Part shown: positions 9,735 to 19,200 of the stretch, piece after piece
Layout: every line of letters starts with the position of its first letter
How positions within the stretch are numbered: position 1 is the first letter of the stretch
Origin: Phycicoccus sp. HDW14
Lineage (GTDB): Bacteria; Actinomycetota; Actinomycetes; Actinomycetales; Dermatophilaceae
Assembly (NCBI RefSeq): GCF_011383005.1
Contig: NZ_CP049935.1
Span: forward strand, 1,984,001 to 2,048,000
Reading direction: 5' to 3'
DNA: 64,000 bases
Position numbers and translations under genes: made by a program
The notes under the pieces: generated by a model
The model's database searches: none
Told to the model about the DNA's origin: nothing
The model's input: only the letters and a program-made list of their open reading frames with translations

Positions 9735-12716
9735 ATGGACGGACACACCACACGGCGAGGGCGACACCTCCTCGCATCAGGACTTGCGACGGTCCTGGCC
9801 ATCGGCGCAGGTCAGGCCGCCCTCGTGGCTCCAGCGAGTGGTGCGGAGGTCGGCAGTGCCGCTCCGGCCTCCGCCCACGCGGCAGCAGCCGGCGCCGACG
9901 GCCTCACGGAGGCATCCGCCGCCGGCCTCGCGGTGAAGCAGAAGAAGGACGTCGTCGTCACCGGCCTGACGACCGAGACGTCGCAGACGGTCGCACACGC
10001 CAACGGCACGTTCACCGTCACGACGAGCCCTCGCGCGGTCCGCACGCGAACCGCGAGCGGGTGGGTTCCCATCGACAACACCCTTGTGCGCGACGGCAAC
10101 CGGGTGCGTCCACGAGCCGCCGCGCTCCCCATGACGTTCTCTGCAGGCGGGTCAGGGGCCCTGGCCACGCTGGGTGCCGAGAAGCGCACCCTGTCCTTCG
10201 GCTGGCCGGGCGTCACCCTCCCGACGCCGGTGCTCGACGGCGACCGCGCCACCTACCCCGAGGTGCTGCCCGGGGTCGACCTGGTGCTGACGGCGGACAC
10301 CGACACCTTCTCCGAGGTGCTCGTGGTCAAGAACCGGACGGCGGCGGCCAACCCCGCGCTGCGCAGCCTGCGCTTCTCCGTCGCCGCTCCCGGTCTGCGC
10401 CTGCGCGCGGGCAACGGTGGTGTCCAGGCCGTCGACCCCTCCGGGCGGCCGGTGTTCGCGTCGGCGCAGCCGCAGATGTGGGACTCGTCGGGGCCCCAGA
10501 CGACGGCCGAGCTGGCCGCGAAGCCCAGCGCACGTGCGACGGTGGCGGGTCGAGGTGCGTCCGACCGGCTCATGAGCGCCGGCGCCGGGTCGCGGTCCCG
10601 GCCGATGACGACCCGGCTCTCGGGCGGGCACCTCGACGTGGTCCCGGACCGGTCCCTGCTCACGGGGGCCGGCACCACGTTCCCCGTGCAGATCGACCCG
10701 GCGTGGAGCGGCGGCAAGGTGGCCTGGGGGTACGTCGACAAGAAGTACCCCACCGTCAGCTACTACAACTCCACGGGTGACGCGCGGGTCGGGTACGAGT
10801 CCCAGGAGGGCACGACCAAGCGGAGCTTCTTCCACATGAAGACGACGGGCTTCGCCGGCACGAGCGTCCTCAGCGCCACCTTCCGCCTCAACGAGACCTG
10901 GTCCTGGTCGTGCACCGCGCGGGAGATGCAGGTGTGGGCGACGAACAGCATCACGTCCAAGACGACGTGGAACACCCAGCCCACCTGGGCCTACAAGCAG
11001 TCGGCGAAGACCTTCGCCTACAACTGGTACCCCAGCGGCCAGGCCTCGCCGTGCCCCAACCCCTCGGGGGGCGTGGAGTTCGACGTGAAGACGCAGGCGA
11101 CGAACGCCGCCAAGGGCAGCTGGTCGTACATGGCCATCGGCATCCGGGCAGCGAGCGAGACCGACACCTACGCCTTCAAGCGCTTCCAGAACAACCCCAC
11201 CCTGTCGGTCACGTACGACAACCTGCCCACGACGCCGACCTCGGCGACGACGGTGCCGTACACCGCGTGCACGGGCGGTTCGATCGGGAACACCGACATC
11301 AGCCTGCGAGCGGTACCGCAGGACAAGGACGGCGGCTCGGTGATCGCCGAGTTCCGCTACGGGACGACCTCGACGCCCACCACCGTGCGACAGGTGGCAG
11401 CGACGGCGGGCAAGCCGGCGGTCCTGGACCTCAAGCGCACTCTCGGAGCCGGGAAGTGGTACTGGGAGGTCCGCACCGTCGCGAAGGACGCCAACGGGAC
11501 GTCTCGGTGGTCACTCCCGACCTCCACGTGCTCGTTCACGGTCGACCTCACGGCCCCGAACCCGGCCGCCGTCACCGTGACGAGCCCGACCTTCCCGGAC
11601 TACTCGGAGAACCCCGACAGCGTCCAGGGCAGCGCCGGGAGGCCGGCGGTCTTCACGATCACGACCCCGGCGGACGCCGTCTACGTCCGGCTCGCGTTCG
11701 ACCGTGACCCGATCTACCGCTCCCCTGTCACGGCCGGCAAGGCGGTGGTCACGATGATGCCGACCCGCACCGGACCGTCGACGCTCAACGTCCAGCTGGT
11801 CGATGCCGCCGGCAACCTGTCGGGCATCAACAACAGCTTCGACATCCTCGCCGGCCCGGTGCCGTCGGGTACCCCGTACACCCGTGGTGACCTCAACAGC
11901 GACGGCAAGCCCGACATCCTCCGGTGGTACCAGGACTCGCTGATCTGCGACTACCTCGGGTCGGGGGCGATCGGGAACAGTGCGACGACCTTCTCCGCCG
12001 GCTCCGGGTGCGCGGTCACGAGCAACGCCGACCTCGGGGCAGGGTCGAAAGCGGTCGACGTGGGCAACTGGGACGGCGTCTTCGACGACACCGAGACGAA
12101 CGACGTCGTCACGCTGACCGGCGGCAAGCTGCGGCTCTTCCGCGGCAACGGCGCCGGAGGCGTCGACACCACGGTCGTCGAGGACCTCACCGACGACGAC
12201 CTGCTCAACCCGACGGTGTTCGACGCGAGCCCGTACGTCGAGGTCTACGGCGCGGGTGACTGGGACTCCGACGGGGACCCCGACCTCGCGGCCCGCACCC
12301 CCGACGGCCGGCTGTGGCTGCTCGCCAACGACAACGGGATGGTGTCGGTCCCGGACGGCACCCTGGGCCTGGAGATCGGCAACATCTGGACGAACTACAC
12401 GGCCGTCTTCCCCGGCGACGTCAACGGCGACGGGCGCGTGGACATCCTCGGCAGGTACAACGCGACGGGTGCCCTGTACCTCTACCCGGGGGTGGTCGAC
12501 GGCAACGGGGTCGGCGCCCGGACCCAGATCGGGTCGGGGTGGAACGTCTTCTCCCAGATCGTCCCCCTGGACGACTGGGACCGGGACGGGAACGTGGACT
12601 GGGCCGGCATCCAGCCGGACGGCGACCTGTACTTCTACCGCGGCAAGTCCACGACACCCTTCCTGAACGCGGCCGTCCTCAGCGGCAGCGGCTGGACCAA
12701 CAACTGGGTCCTGTAG
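9735..12716 (+). CDS. Secreted DNRLRE-like / FG-GAP repeat protein
   Basis: The 993-residue protein has an N-terminal signal peptide (RRGRHLLASGLATVLAIGAG, cleavage near ASGAEV). A region around residues 330-500 looks like a DNRLRE-type domain (GYVDKKYPTVSYYN...ARVGYESQ...SFFHM...LSVTYDN). Fibronectin-like segments follow. The last 280 residues hold FG-GAP/VCBS-type calcium-binding repeats: GDLNSDGKPDILRW, GDWDSDGDPDLAAR, GDVNGDGRVDILGR, DDWDRDGNVDWAGI. There is no C-terminal anchor, so it is probably secreted or loosely wall-bound. It is divergent from the RHS toxin and shares its operator-like region, suggesting a helper or adhesin role in the same system; this is inference. Confidence 0.75.
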   Translation: MDGHTTRRGRHLLASGLATVLAIGAGQAALVAPASGAEVGSAAPASAHAAAAGADGLTEASAAGLAVKQKKDVVVTGLTTETSQTVAHANGTFTVTTSPRAVRTRTASGWVPIDNTLVRDGNRVRPRAAALPMTFSAGGSGALATLGAEKRTLSFGWPGVTLPTPVLDGDRATYPEVLPGVDLVLTADTDTFSEVLVVKNRTAAANPALRSLRFSVAAPGLRLRAGNGGVQAVDPSGRPVFASAQPQMWDSSGPQTTAELAAKPSARATVAGRGASDRLMSAGAGSRSRPMTTRLSGGHLDVVPDRSLLTGAGTTFPVQIDPAWSGGKVAWGYVDKKYPTVSYYNSTGDARVGYESQEGTTKRSFFHMKTTGFAGTSVLSATFRLNETWSWSCTAREMQVWATNSITSKTTWNTQPTWAYKQSAKTFAYNWYPSGQASPCPNPSGGVEFDVKTQATNAAKGSWSYMAIGIRAASETDTYAFKRFQNNPTLSVTYDNLPTTPTSATTVPYTACTGGSIGNTDISLRAVPQDKDGGSVIAEFRYGTTSTPTTVRQVAATAGKPAVLDLKRTLGAGKWYWEVRTVAKDANGTSRWSLPTSTCSFTVDLTAPNPAAVTVTSPTFPDYSENPDSVQGSAGRPAVFTITTPADAVYVRLAFDRDPIYRSPVTAGKAVVTMMPTRTGPSTLNVQLVDAAGNLSGINNSFDILAGPVPSGTPYTRGDLNSDGKPDILRWYQDSLICDYLGSGAIGNSATTFSAGSGCAVTSNADLGAGSKAVDVGNWDGVFDDTETNDVVTLTGGKLRLFRGNGAGGVDTTVVEDLTDDDLLNPTVFDASPYVEVYGAGDWDSDGDPDLAARTPDGRLWLLANDNGMVSVPDGTLGLEIGNIWTNYTAVFPGDVNGDGRVDILGRYNATGALYLYPGVVDGNGVGARTQIGSGWNVFSQIVPLDDWDRDGNVDWAGIQPDGDLYFYRGKSTTPFLNAAVLSGSGWTNNWVL

Positions 12717-12735
12717 GTACGCGTCACCACCCACG

Positions 12736-12781
12736 CTACGGCGCAGTACCCGTCGTGATCGCGACGAGTACTGCGCCGTAG
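12736..12781. terminator. Long hairpin downstream of the FG-GAP gene
   Basis: CTACGGCGCAGTAC (12736-12749) and GTACTGCGCCGTAG (12768-12781) pair perfectly over 14 bp. CGTCG/CGACG extends the stem inward across one mismatch. It begins 19 bases after the stop at 12716 and lies before the methionine aminopeptidase gene. There is no T-tract, which is common for terminators in high-GC actinobacteria. Confidence 0.65.
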
Positions 12782-12850
12782 CCCGTGATGGGTGGGGGCC
12801 GGGACGCGACCTAGAGTGGGCGGTCCACGACCCCGGCGGAGGAACCCCCG

Positions 12851-13620
12851 ATGATCGAGCTGCTCGACGCGCGCGAGGTCGAGCGCGCCCGCGCCACCGG
12901 CCGGCTCGTCGCCGACATCCTCGTCGCCGCACGCGCCCGCTGCGAGGTCGGCACGAACCTCCTCGACGTCGACCGCTGGGCCCGGGAGATGATCGAGGCC
13001 GCCGGCGCCCTGTCCTGCTACGTCGACTACGAGCCGTCCTTCGGCCGCGGCCCGTTCGGGCACCACATCTGCACCTCGGTGAACGACGCCGTGCTCCACG
13101 GCCTCCCCCACGACCGCACCCTGCGCGACGGCGACCTGCTGACCCTCGACCTCGCCGTCTCGCTCGGCGGGGTCGTCGCCGACTCGGCGGTCAGCTTCGT
13201 CGTCGGCACCGCGACCCCCGAGGCCACCCGGCTCATCGAGACCACCGAGCGTGCCCTCGCCGCGGGAATCGCCGCCACCGGCCCGGACGCGCGGCTCGGT
13301 GACGTCTCGCACGCCATCGGCTCGGTGCTCACCGACGCCGGCTACCGCGTCAACACGCAGTTCGGGGGCACGGCGTCGGCTCGACGATGCACCAGGACCC
13401 GCACGTCTCCAACACCGGACGCCCCGGACGCGGATACCGGCTGCGCCCCGGCCTGCTCCTCGCCCTCGAGCCGTGGGTGATGGCCGACACCGACGAGCTC
13501 GTCACCGACGCCGACGGCTGGACCCTGCGCAGCGCCACCGGCTGTCTCACCGCGCACAGCGAGCACACCGTCGCCATCACCGAGGACGGCGTCGAGGTGC
13601 TCACCCTCCCGAGCCGCTGA
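12851..13620 (+). CDS. map: Type I methionine aminopeptidase (one apparent frameshift)
   Basis: After repair this is a 256-residue cytosolic metallo-aminopeptidase that removes initiator methionine. The M24 ligands are present: Asp in LLTLDLAV and Asp in VVADSAVSF, His in GSTMHQDPHVS, Glu in LALEPWVM and Glu in SEHTVAIT. The frame breaks in the G run 13364-13368, where one more G restores the FGGHGVG motif and continuity. A GGAGG ribosome site (12837-12841) precedes the ATG. The 3' end overlaps the convergent HelR gene by 20 bases. It may be one of several map paralogs, since actinobacteria often carry more than one. Confidence 0.88.
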
Positions 13621-15821
13621 GCACGACGAGGCGCTCGGTCGCGCGGGTCATCGCCACGTAGTGGTCGACCGCCCCTCGATGCCGGTGCCGAACCGCTCCG
13701 GGTCGTGCAGCACGACGAGGTCGAACTCCAGGCCCTTGGTCTGCTCCGGTCGCAGTGAGTGCACCCGGTCGGTCGCGACGAACGACGGGTCGCCGACGAC
13801 GCAGGCCACCCCTCCGGATGGCTCGCCAGCCAGTCCCCGACGATGGCGTCCCGGTCCCCGCGGATGCATGGAGGACCGGAATCCCGTTGCTGCGGATCGA
13901 GGTCGGCACGTTCGCGTCCGGGATCGCGGCACGGATGACCGGCTCGGCCTCGGCCATCACCTCCTCGGGCGTGCGGTAGTTGATGGTCAGCGACGCCAGC
14001 GACACCGCGTCGAGGCCGACCCGGGTGAGGCGCTCCTCCCACGACTCCGTGAAGCCGTGCCGCGCCTGCGCCCGGTCGCCGACGATCGTCAGGCTGCGCG
14101 ACGGGCAGCGCTCGAGCACCATCCGCCACTCGGCGTCGGTCAGCTCCTGGGCCTCGTCGACGACGACGTGCGCGAACGGCCCGGCGAGCGCGTCGGCCTG
14201 GTCCTCGGGCAGCGCCCCCTCGTCGACGAGGGCGGCCCGCAGGTCCTGCCCCCGGAGCATCGACATCACCTTCAGGTCCGAGTCGTCGCTCTCGAGCAGG
14301 TGCTCGACGACGTCGGCCATCCGGGCGCGCTCCGCGGCGTCCGCGACCCGGCGGCGGGCCCGGCGCCGGGTGGCCTCGGGGTCACCGAGCCGGCGCCTCG
14401 CCGCGTCGAGGAGGGGCAGGTCGGCGGTCGTCCACGCCGCGGGGTCCGCGCGCTGGAGGGTGCGCACCTCGTCCGGCGTCAGCCACGGCGCGCAGAGGCG
14501 GAGGTAGGCCGGCACACTCCACAGGTCGCCGACGAGGTCGGTCGGCTCGATGAGCGGCCAGGCCCGGCCGAACGCCTCCACGAGGTCCTCGTCGGCGGCC
14601 AGCGCGCCGCGGAACCGGGCCCTCGGGTCCTCGGAAGACACCCCGTAGGCATCGAACTCGTCGACCTCCTCCTCACCCCAGCCGTCGTCCCCTCGTCCAG
14701 CTCGGCGGACAGCTTGTCGACGAGGACGTCGGTCAGGGCCTCCCACACCCGGTCCCGAGCCTCGTTGTGCGGCGTGCCGGGCTCCGGGGCGTCGAAGGCC
14801 TCGCGCCAGTCCGCGGGGTCGAGCCGCACGTCGGCCCACGGCGTCGAGACCAGCATCGGTGACGACGGCGCCTCCTCGTAGAACCGGACGGCGGCGTCGA
14901 CGGCCGACACCAGCCGGGCCGATGACTTCAGCCGCGCCACCGCGGGGTCGCGCTCCTCCCCGCCCCGGGGCCCTCGGGCACGAGCTCGCGCAGGGTGCAG
15001 GTGCGCACCCCCTCCTCCCCGAGGCTCGGCAGCACGTCCGAGACGTAGGCCAGGTAGGGCTGCGACGGCCCGATGAACAGGACGCCACCGCTGCGGTGCC
15101 CCAGCCTCGGGTCGGAGTACAGGAGGTAGGCGGTGCGGTGGAGCGCGACGACGGTCTTGCCCGTCCCGGGACCGCCGTCGACGACCAGCGCCCCGCGCGA
15201 CCCCGCCCGCACGACGGCGTCCTGGTCGGCGGCGATGGTGCCGAGGACGTCACGCATCCGCGGCGAGCGGCTGCTCCCGAGGCTGGCGATGAACGCGGAC
15301 TGGTCGTCGAGGGCGGCGTGCCCCTCCAGGCCCTCGGGGGTGAACACCTCGTCCCAGTAGTCGGTGATGCGCCCGAGCGTCCACCGGTAGCGGCGCCGGC
15401 TGGCCAGGCCGCGCGGGTCGCCGTGGGTCGCGGCGAAGAACGGCTCGGCGGCCGGCGCCCGCCAGTCGACGAGCAGCGGCTCGCCCGCACCCTCGGTGAG
15501 GCCGAGCCGGCCGACGTACACGGGGTCGCCGCCGTCGGCGGACACGATGCGCCCGAGGCAGAGGTCGACGCCGTAGCGCCTCAGGGTCCGCAGCCGGGCG
15601 GTGAGGCGGTGCACCTCGAGGTCGCGGTCGAGCGCCTCCTGCCCCGTCCCGGCGGGCGCGCGGCGCTCGGCGTCGAGGCGGTCGGCGAGCTCGGCGACCC
15701 GGGCGTCGAGCGTCTCGGACAGGGTGGCGAAGAAGCGCTCGTCGGCGGCGAGAAGGGCCGGGTCGTCTTTCGCGGCGAGGTGGTCGGGGAGGTGGATGAC
15801 ACGGGTGGTGGCGTCGGGCAC
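13601..15821 (-). CDS. helR: HelR-type RNA polymerase recycling ATPase (five apparent frameshifts)
   Basis: Repaired, this is a 741-residue superfamily-1 helicase-like ATPase of the HelD/HelR group. It has an N-terminal coiled arm (LAAKDDPALLAADERFF), Walker A VDGGPGTGKTVVALHRTAY, the conserved VLFIGPSQPYLAYVSDVLPSLG, Walker B AHVVVDEAQELTDAEW, motif IV/V blocks (INYRTPEEVM, TKGLEFDLVVLHDPERFG) and VAMTRATERLVVLS. HelR proteins displace stalled RNA polymerase and can give rifampicin tolerance. Breaks lie in C runs at 14958-14961, 14689-14692, 13856-13859, 13809-13812 and 13672-13675; each needs one base. I chose GTG 15821, with a GGAG site 8 bases upstream; a TTG at 15890 is the alternative. 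Confidence 0.82.
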
Positions 15822-15935
15822 GTCGGCGGCTCCGGGGTCGTCGGGGATCTGGGCCGACGATTGTGCGACGGAGAGGGGGCCTTGCCACAAGCCCCCGGCT
15901 GCGCTATACGTTGGGAGTGGAGGGGGACTCCGGGG

Positions 15936-16129
15936 TCAGTTGCCGTGCGACGGGTCCTCGCCGTCGTCCCCGGCACCCACGCGTTCGGCCCGGTCGGGCC
16001 CTCCTGCACCGCACCCGACTCCCCGTCCGGCTGCCCCGCGACCGCCTGGTCGTCGCTGATCTCGGTGTCTGCGTCCTCCGCCGGCATCTGCTGCACCTCG
16101 GAGACCTGTCCCTCGTCGTCCTTGCCCAT
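15936..16129 (-). CDS. Small acidic hypothetical protein (one apparent frameshift)
   Basis: The product is 64 residues after one base is added in the C run at 15968-15971. It starts MGKDDEGQVSEVQQMPAED and ends WVPGDDGEDPSHGN. It is strongly acidic and low in hydrophobic residues, so it is probably disordered and soluble. It lies upstream of helR on the same strand, with about 115 bases between its stop and the helR start, and is divergent from the gene at 16200. No family is recognised. A role linked to HelR is possible from position only. Confidence 0.5.
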
Positions 16130-16199
16130 CCCCCGACGCTAACCGGCCGGCGCCCTCCGCGGTCCGGGAGGTGCACGACACCGCGCTAGGTTGGACGCC

Positions 16200-17086
16200 A
16201 TGCCGACGACGCCGGACCTCCTGCGCGCCCTCGTCGACGACGCCGCCGTCTTCCCTCCCGGCAACAGCCCTCTCGCACAGGCTGTCTCGTCGCACGCCGA
16301 GCACCGCGCCGCTACGTACGGCGCCTGCGTCGGCCCACTGCTCGTGCCCACCTCCGCCGCCGCCGAGCTGCTCGAGCACCTCGACGCCGGGCGCTGGACC
16401 GGGCCGGAGCCGCTGGGCCTCGGCGTCGTGGCGCGCCCCGGCACCGACCCCGCCGTGCTCCGTGACGCCCTCGCGCTGCTCGGCGCCGACCCGCGGGTCC
16501 GGCTCGCGGGGCCGAGCTCGGGTGGACCCCGCAGTGGCGGCGCCTCGACCTCCCCGGCGACCTGCCGCTGGCCCTCGAGGTCCCGCGCGGCGGCCCCGAG
16601 CAGGCGGAGGCGCTCGCCGACGTCCGGGCCTCGGTGGCCGAGGGGGATGCGGTCGTCGCGAAGTACCGCACCGGCCCCACCCCCACGTGGCCGTGGCCCG
16701 ACGAGCACGACCTCGCCGCCTTCCTCTGCGCCGCCGCGGCCGCTCCCGTGCCGTTCAAGCTGACCGGCGGGCTGCACCACGCCGTCCGGGGGACCTACCG
16801 CGTCGACGGCGTCCCCGAGGAGAACCACGGCGTGCTCGACGTGCTCGTCGCGACCGCCGCCGCCCTCGACGGCGCCTCGACCGACACGGTCGCCGCGCTG
16901 CTCGCGGTCCGCGACTCCGGCGCCCTCACCGAGCTCGTCCTCGCATGGAGCGGCGACACCACCGCCCGGGTGCGGGCCGCCTTCACCGCCTACGGATGCT
17001 GCACCGTCACCGACCCCCTCGGCGAGCTCGCCGACCTCGGGCTGCCCACCGCACCCGACCGACCCGGAAGGACCGACGCGCCATGA
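16200..17086 (+). CDS. Conserved hypothetical protein coupled to fumarylacetoacetase (one apparent frameshift)
   Basis: After one G is added in the run 16508-16511 the protein has 295 residues. It begins TPDLLRALVDDAAVFPPGNS and later carries EGDAVVAKYRTGPTPTWPWP, PVPFKLTGGLHHAVRG and a C-terminal GCCTVTDPLGELADLGL. There is no signal peptide or membrane helix. Its stop overlaps the fahA start in ATGA, so it is translationally coupled to fumarylacetoacetase and probably belongs to the tyrosine pathway. The conserved Lys and His blocks could be catalytic, but I cannot name a family. The Ala-rich middle is shifted in the raw sequence and should not be read literally. Confidence 0.7.
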
Positions 17087-18313
17087 CCTGGCTCGACCTG
17101 CCCGCCGACCACCCGTTCGGCCTGCACAACCTCCCCTACGGCGTGTACTCGACCGAGCCCGACGGCGAACGGCGCGTCGGCGTCCGCGTCGGCGACCAGG
17201 TCCTCGACCTCGCCGCCTGCGCCGAGCGCGCCGGGATGGAGTCGGCCGCCGTCTGGCGCGGCGGCTCGCTCGACCCGTTCCTCGCAGAGGGCCGGGCGGC
17301 GTGGACGGCGGCCCGGGAGTGGCTCGTCGAGCACCTGTCGAACGACGAGTACCGCGACTGCGTGGAGCCCAACCTCGTTCCGGTGCAGCAGGTCTCGATG
17401 CACCTTCCGTTCTCCGTCGCCGACTACGTCGACTTCTACGCCAGTGAGCACCACGCGAGCAACGTCGGCCGCATCTTCCGTCCCGACTCCGAGCCGCTGA
17501 CGCCCAACTGGAAGCACCTTCCCATCGGCTACCACGGCCGCGCCGGCACGGTCGTGGTCTCCGGCTCCGACGTCGTGCGCCCCACCGGGCAGCGCAAGGC
17601 CCCCGCCGACGCCGCCCCGACCTTCGGCCCAGCGCCCGCCTCGACATCGAGGCCGAGCTCGGGTTCGTCGTCGGCGGCGCCACCGCCCGCGGTGACCGGG
17701 TCGCCCTCGAGGACGCCGACGAGCACCTCTTCGGGGTCGTCCTGCTCAACGACTGGTCGGCCCGCGACCTGCAGGCCTGGGAGTACGTGCCGCTCGGGCC
17801 GTTCCTCGGCAAGTCCTTCGCGACGAGCATCAGCCCGTGGGTCGTCACCACCGAGGCCCTCCGTGCCGCACGCGTGCCCCTGCCCGGTCAGGACCCGGAG
17901 CCGCTGCCCTACCTCCACGGGTCGGCGGCCGGCCCCGACGACCCCGGCACGGCCTGGGGCCTCGACGTCCACGTCGAGGTCGAGTGGAACGGCACGGTCG
18001 TCTCCCGCCCCGAGTACCGCGACATGTACTGGTCGCCGGCCCAGATGCTCGCGCACCTCAGCGTCAACGGCGCCTCGGTGCGCCCCGGCGACCTGTTCGG
18101 CTCGGGCACGATCTCCGGCACCGCCAAGGACACCCGGGGCAGCTTCCTCGAGCTGTCGTGGAGCGGACGCGAGCCGGTGACCCTCGACGACGGGTCGCAG
18201 CGCTCGTTCCTCGAGGACGGCGACACGGTCGTGCTGCGGGCCACGGCCCCGGCCCGGACGGCGGCGTCATCGGGTTCGGTGAGTGCGTGGGGACCATCCT
18301 CCCCGCGCGCTGA
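17083..18313 (+). CDS. fahA: Fumarylacetoacetase (two apparent frameshifts)
   Basis: Repaired, this is a 410-residue enzyme of the FAH family that splits fumarylacetoacetate into fumarate and acetoacetate, the last step of tyrosine breakdown. Visible motifs are DYVDFYASEHHASNVGRIFR (catalytic His and metal Asp), LPIGYHGRAGTVVVSG, LDIEAELGFVVG (metal Glu), LLNDWSARDLQAWEYVPLG, GKSFATSISPWVV, and the C-terminal GSGTISG and IGFGECVGTI. Frame breaks at the C runs 17628-17630 and 18247-18250 each need one base. The start overlaps the upstream stop. It ends immediately before the stop of the convergent RDD gene. Confidence 0.9.
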
Positions 18314-19120
18314 TCAGCGCTTGAGCACGACCACGGTCTCGGCGACCTTGTCGTGCAGCGTCTGCCGGCGCGGGTCCCGCAGGAGCCACGCCGGGTCGAC
18401 CACCGACAGCAGGAACCCGGCGAGGCCGAGCAGCGCGTTGAGCGAGAGCAGCTCGGAGACGACCTTGATCGCCTGGCGGCGCAGCGCCACCGGGAGGGTG
18501 ACCGGCCCCGCGGCCTCGACCGGACGGACCACCGTGCCGAGCAGCATCTTGCCGGGGGTCGCCGAGCGCCAGACGAGGAAGCCGACCTCGTAGACGAGCG
18601 CGACGGCGAGGCCGACGAGGGTGACCGGGAGCGCCACCTCGGCGACCGCGGCCTGGATCACCGCGGGGTCCGGCTGGGATCCCGTCCCGCCCTCGAGCGC
18701 CGCCGAGAACCACGTGTCGAACGCGTCGAGCAGGGGCCCGAGGAAGGGCAGCGACAGGAGTCCGCCGACGATGTTGACGATGATCGCGTCGACGACCCGG
18801 GCGAGCAGCCGGCGCCACCACTCGGCGAGCACCGCGCCGTCGGGCAGGCGCCGCTCGCCGGGACGGACCGAGGAAGCACCCGGCGCGGAGGACCACCCGG
18901 AGCCGGCCTCCGGGCGGGCTGCCCCTTGCTGCCACCCGTGCTCGCCCTGGTGCCGCTCGGCGGCCGGGCGCACGTCCGGGGAGTGACCGATCGTCGAGCT
19001 GGCCGCCGTCGGCGACACCCGTGACGTCGTGTGCGACGACCAGACCACCCCGTCGAAGTACCGGAGCTGCGAGGGGTCGTCGGGGTCGTCGTACCACCCG
19101 GCGGCGGTGGGGGTGCTCAT
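18314..19120 (-). CDS. RDD family membrane protein with N-terminal DUF2510
   Basis: The 268-residue protein opens with a DUF2510 motif (AGWYDDPDDPSQLRYFDGVV), a short Trp-rich module common in actinobacterial membrane proteins. A Pro/Gly/Ser linker follows to about residue 95. The C-terminal half is an RDD domain: RRLLARVVDAIIVNIVGGLL with the Arg and Asp of the family name, a second helix pair (LPVTLVGLAVALVYEVGF), TPGKMLLGTVV, and a last helix before DPRRQTLHDKVAETVVV. RDD proteins are membrane proteins of mostly unknown role, some linked to ion transport. Its stop abuts the fahA stop with no gap. Confidence 0.85.
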   Translation of the reverse strand: MSTPTAAGWYDDPDDPSQLRYFDGVVWSSHTTSRVSPTAASSTIGHSPDVRPAAERHQGEHGWQQGAARPEAGSGWSSAPGASSVRPGERRLPDGAVLAEWWRRLLARVVDAIIVNIVGGLLSLPFLGPLLDAFDTWFSAALEGGTGSQPDPAVIQAAVAEVALPVTLVGLAVALVYEVGFLVWRSATPGKMLLGTVVRPVEAAGPVTLPVALRRQAIKVVSELLSLNALLGLAGFLLSVVDPAWLLRDPRRQTLHDKVAETVVVLKR

Positions 19121-19200
19121 GGGCTCAGCGTCTCACGAGCCCGTCACCGTCCCGGTGCGGGTCCATTGACCCCGGGCTCGCGGAGGCGCACGATCGGGTG

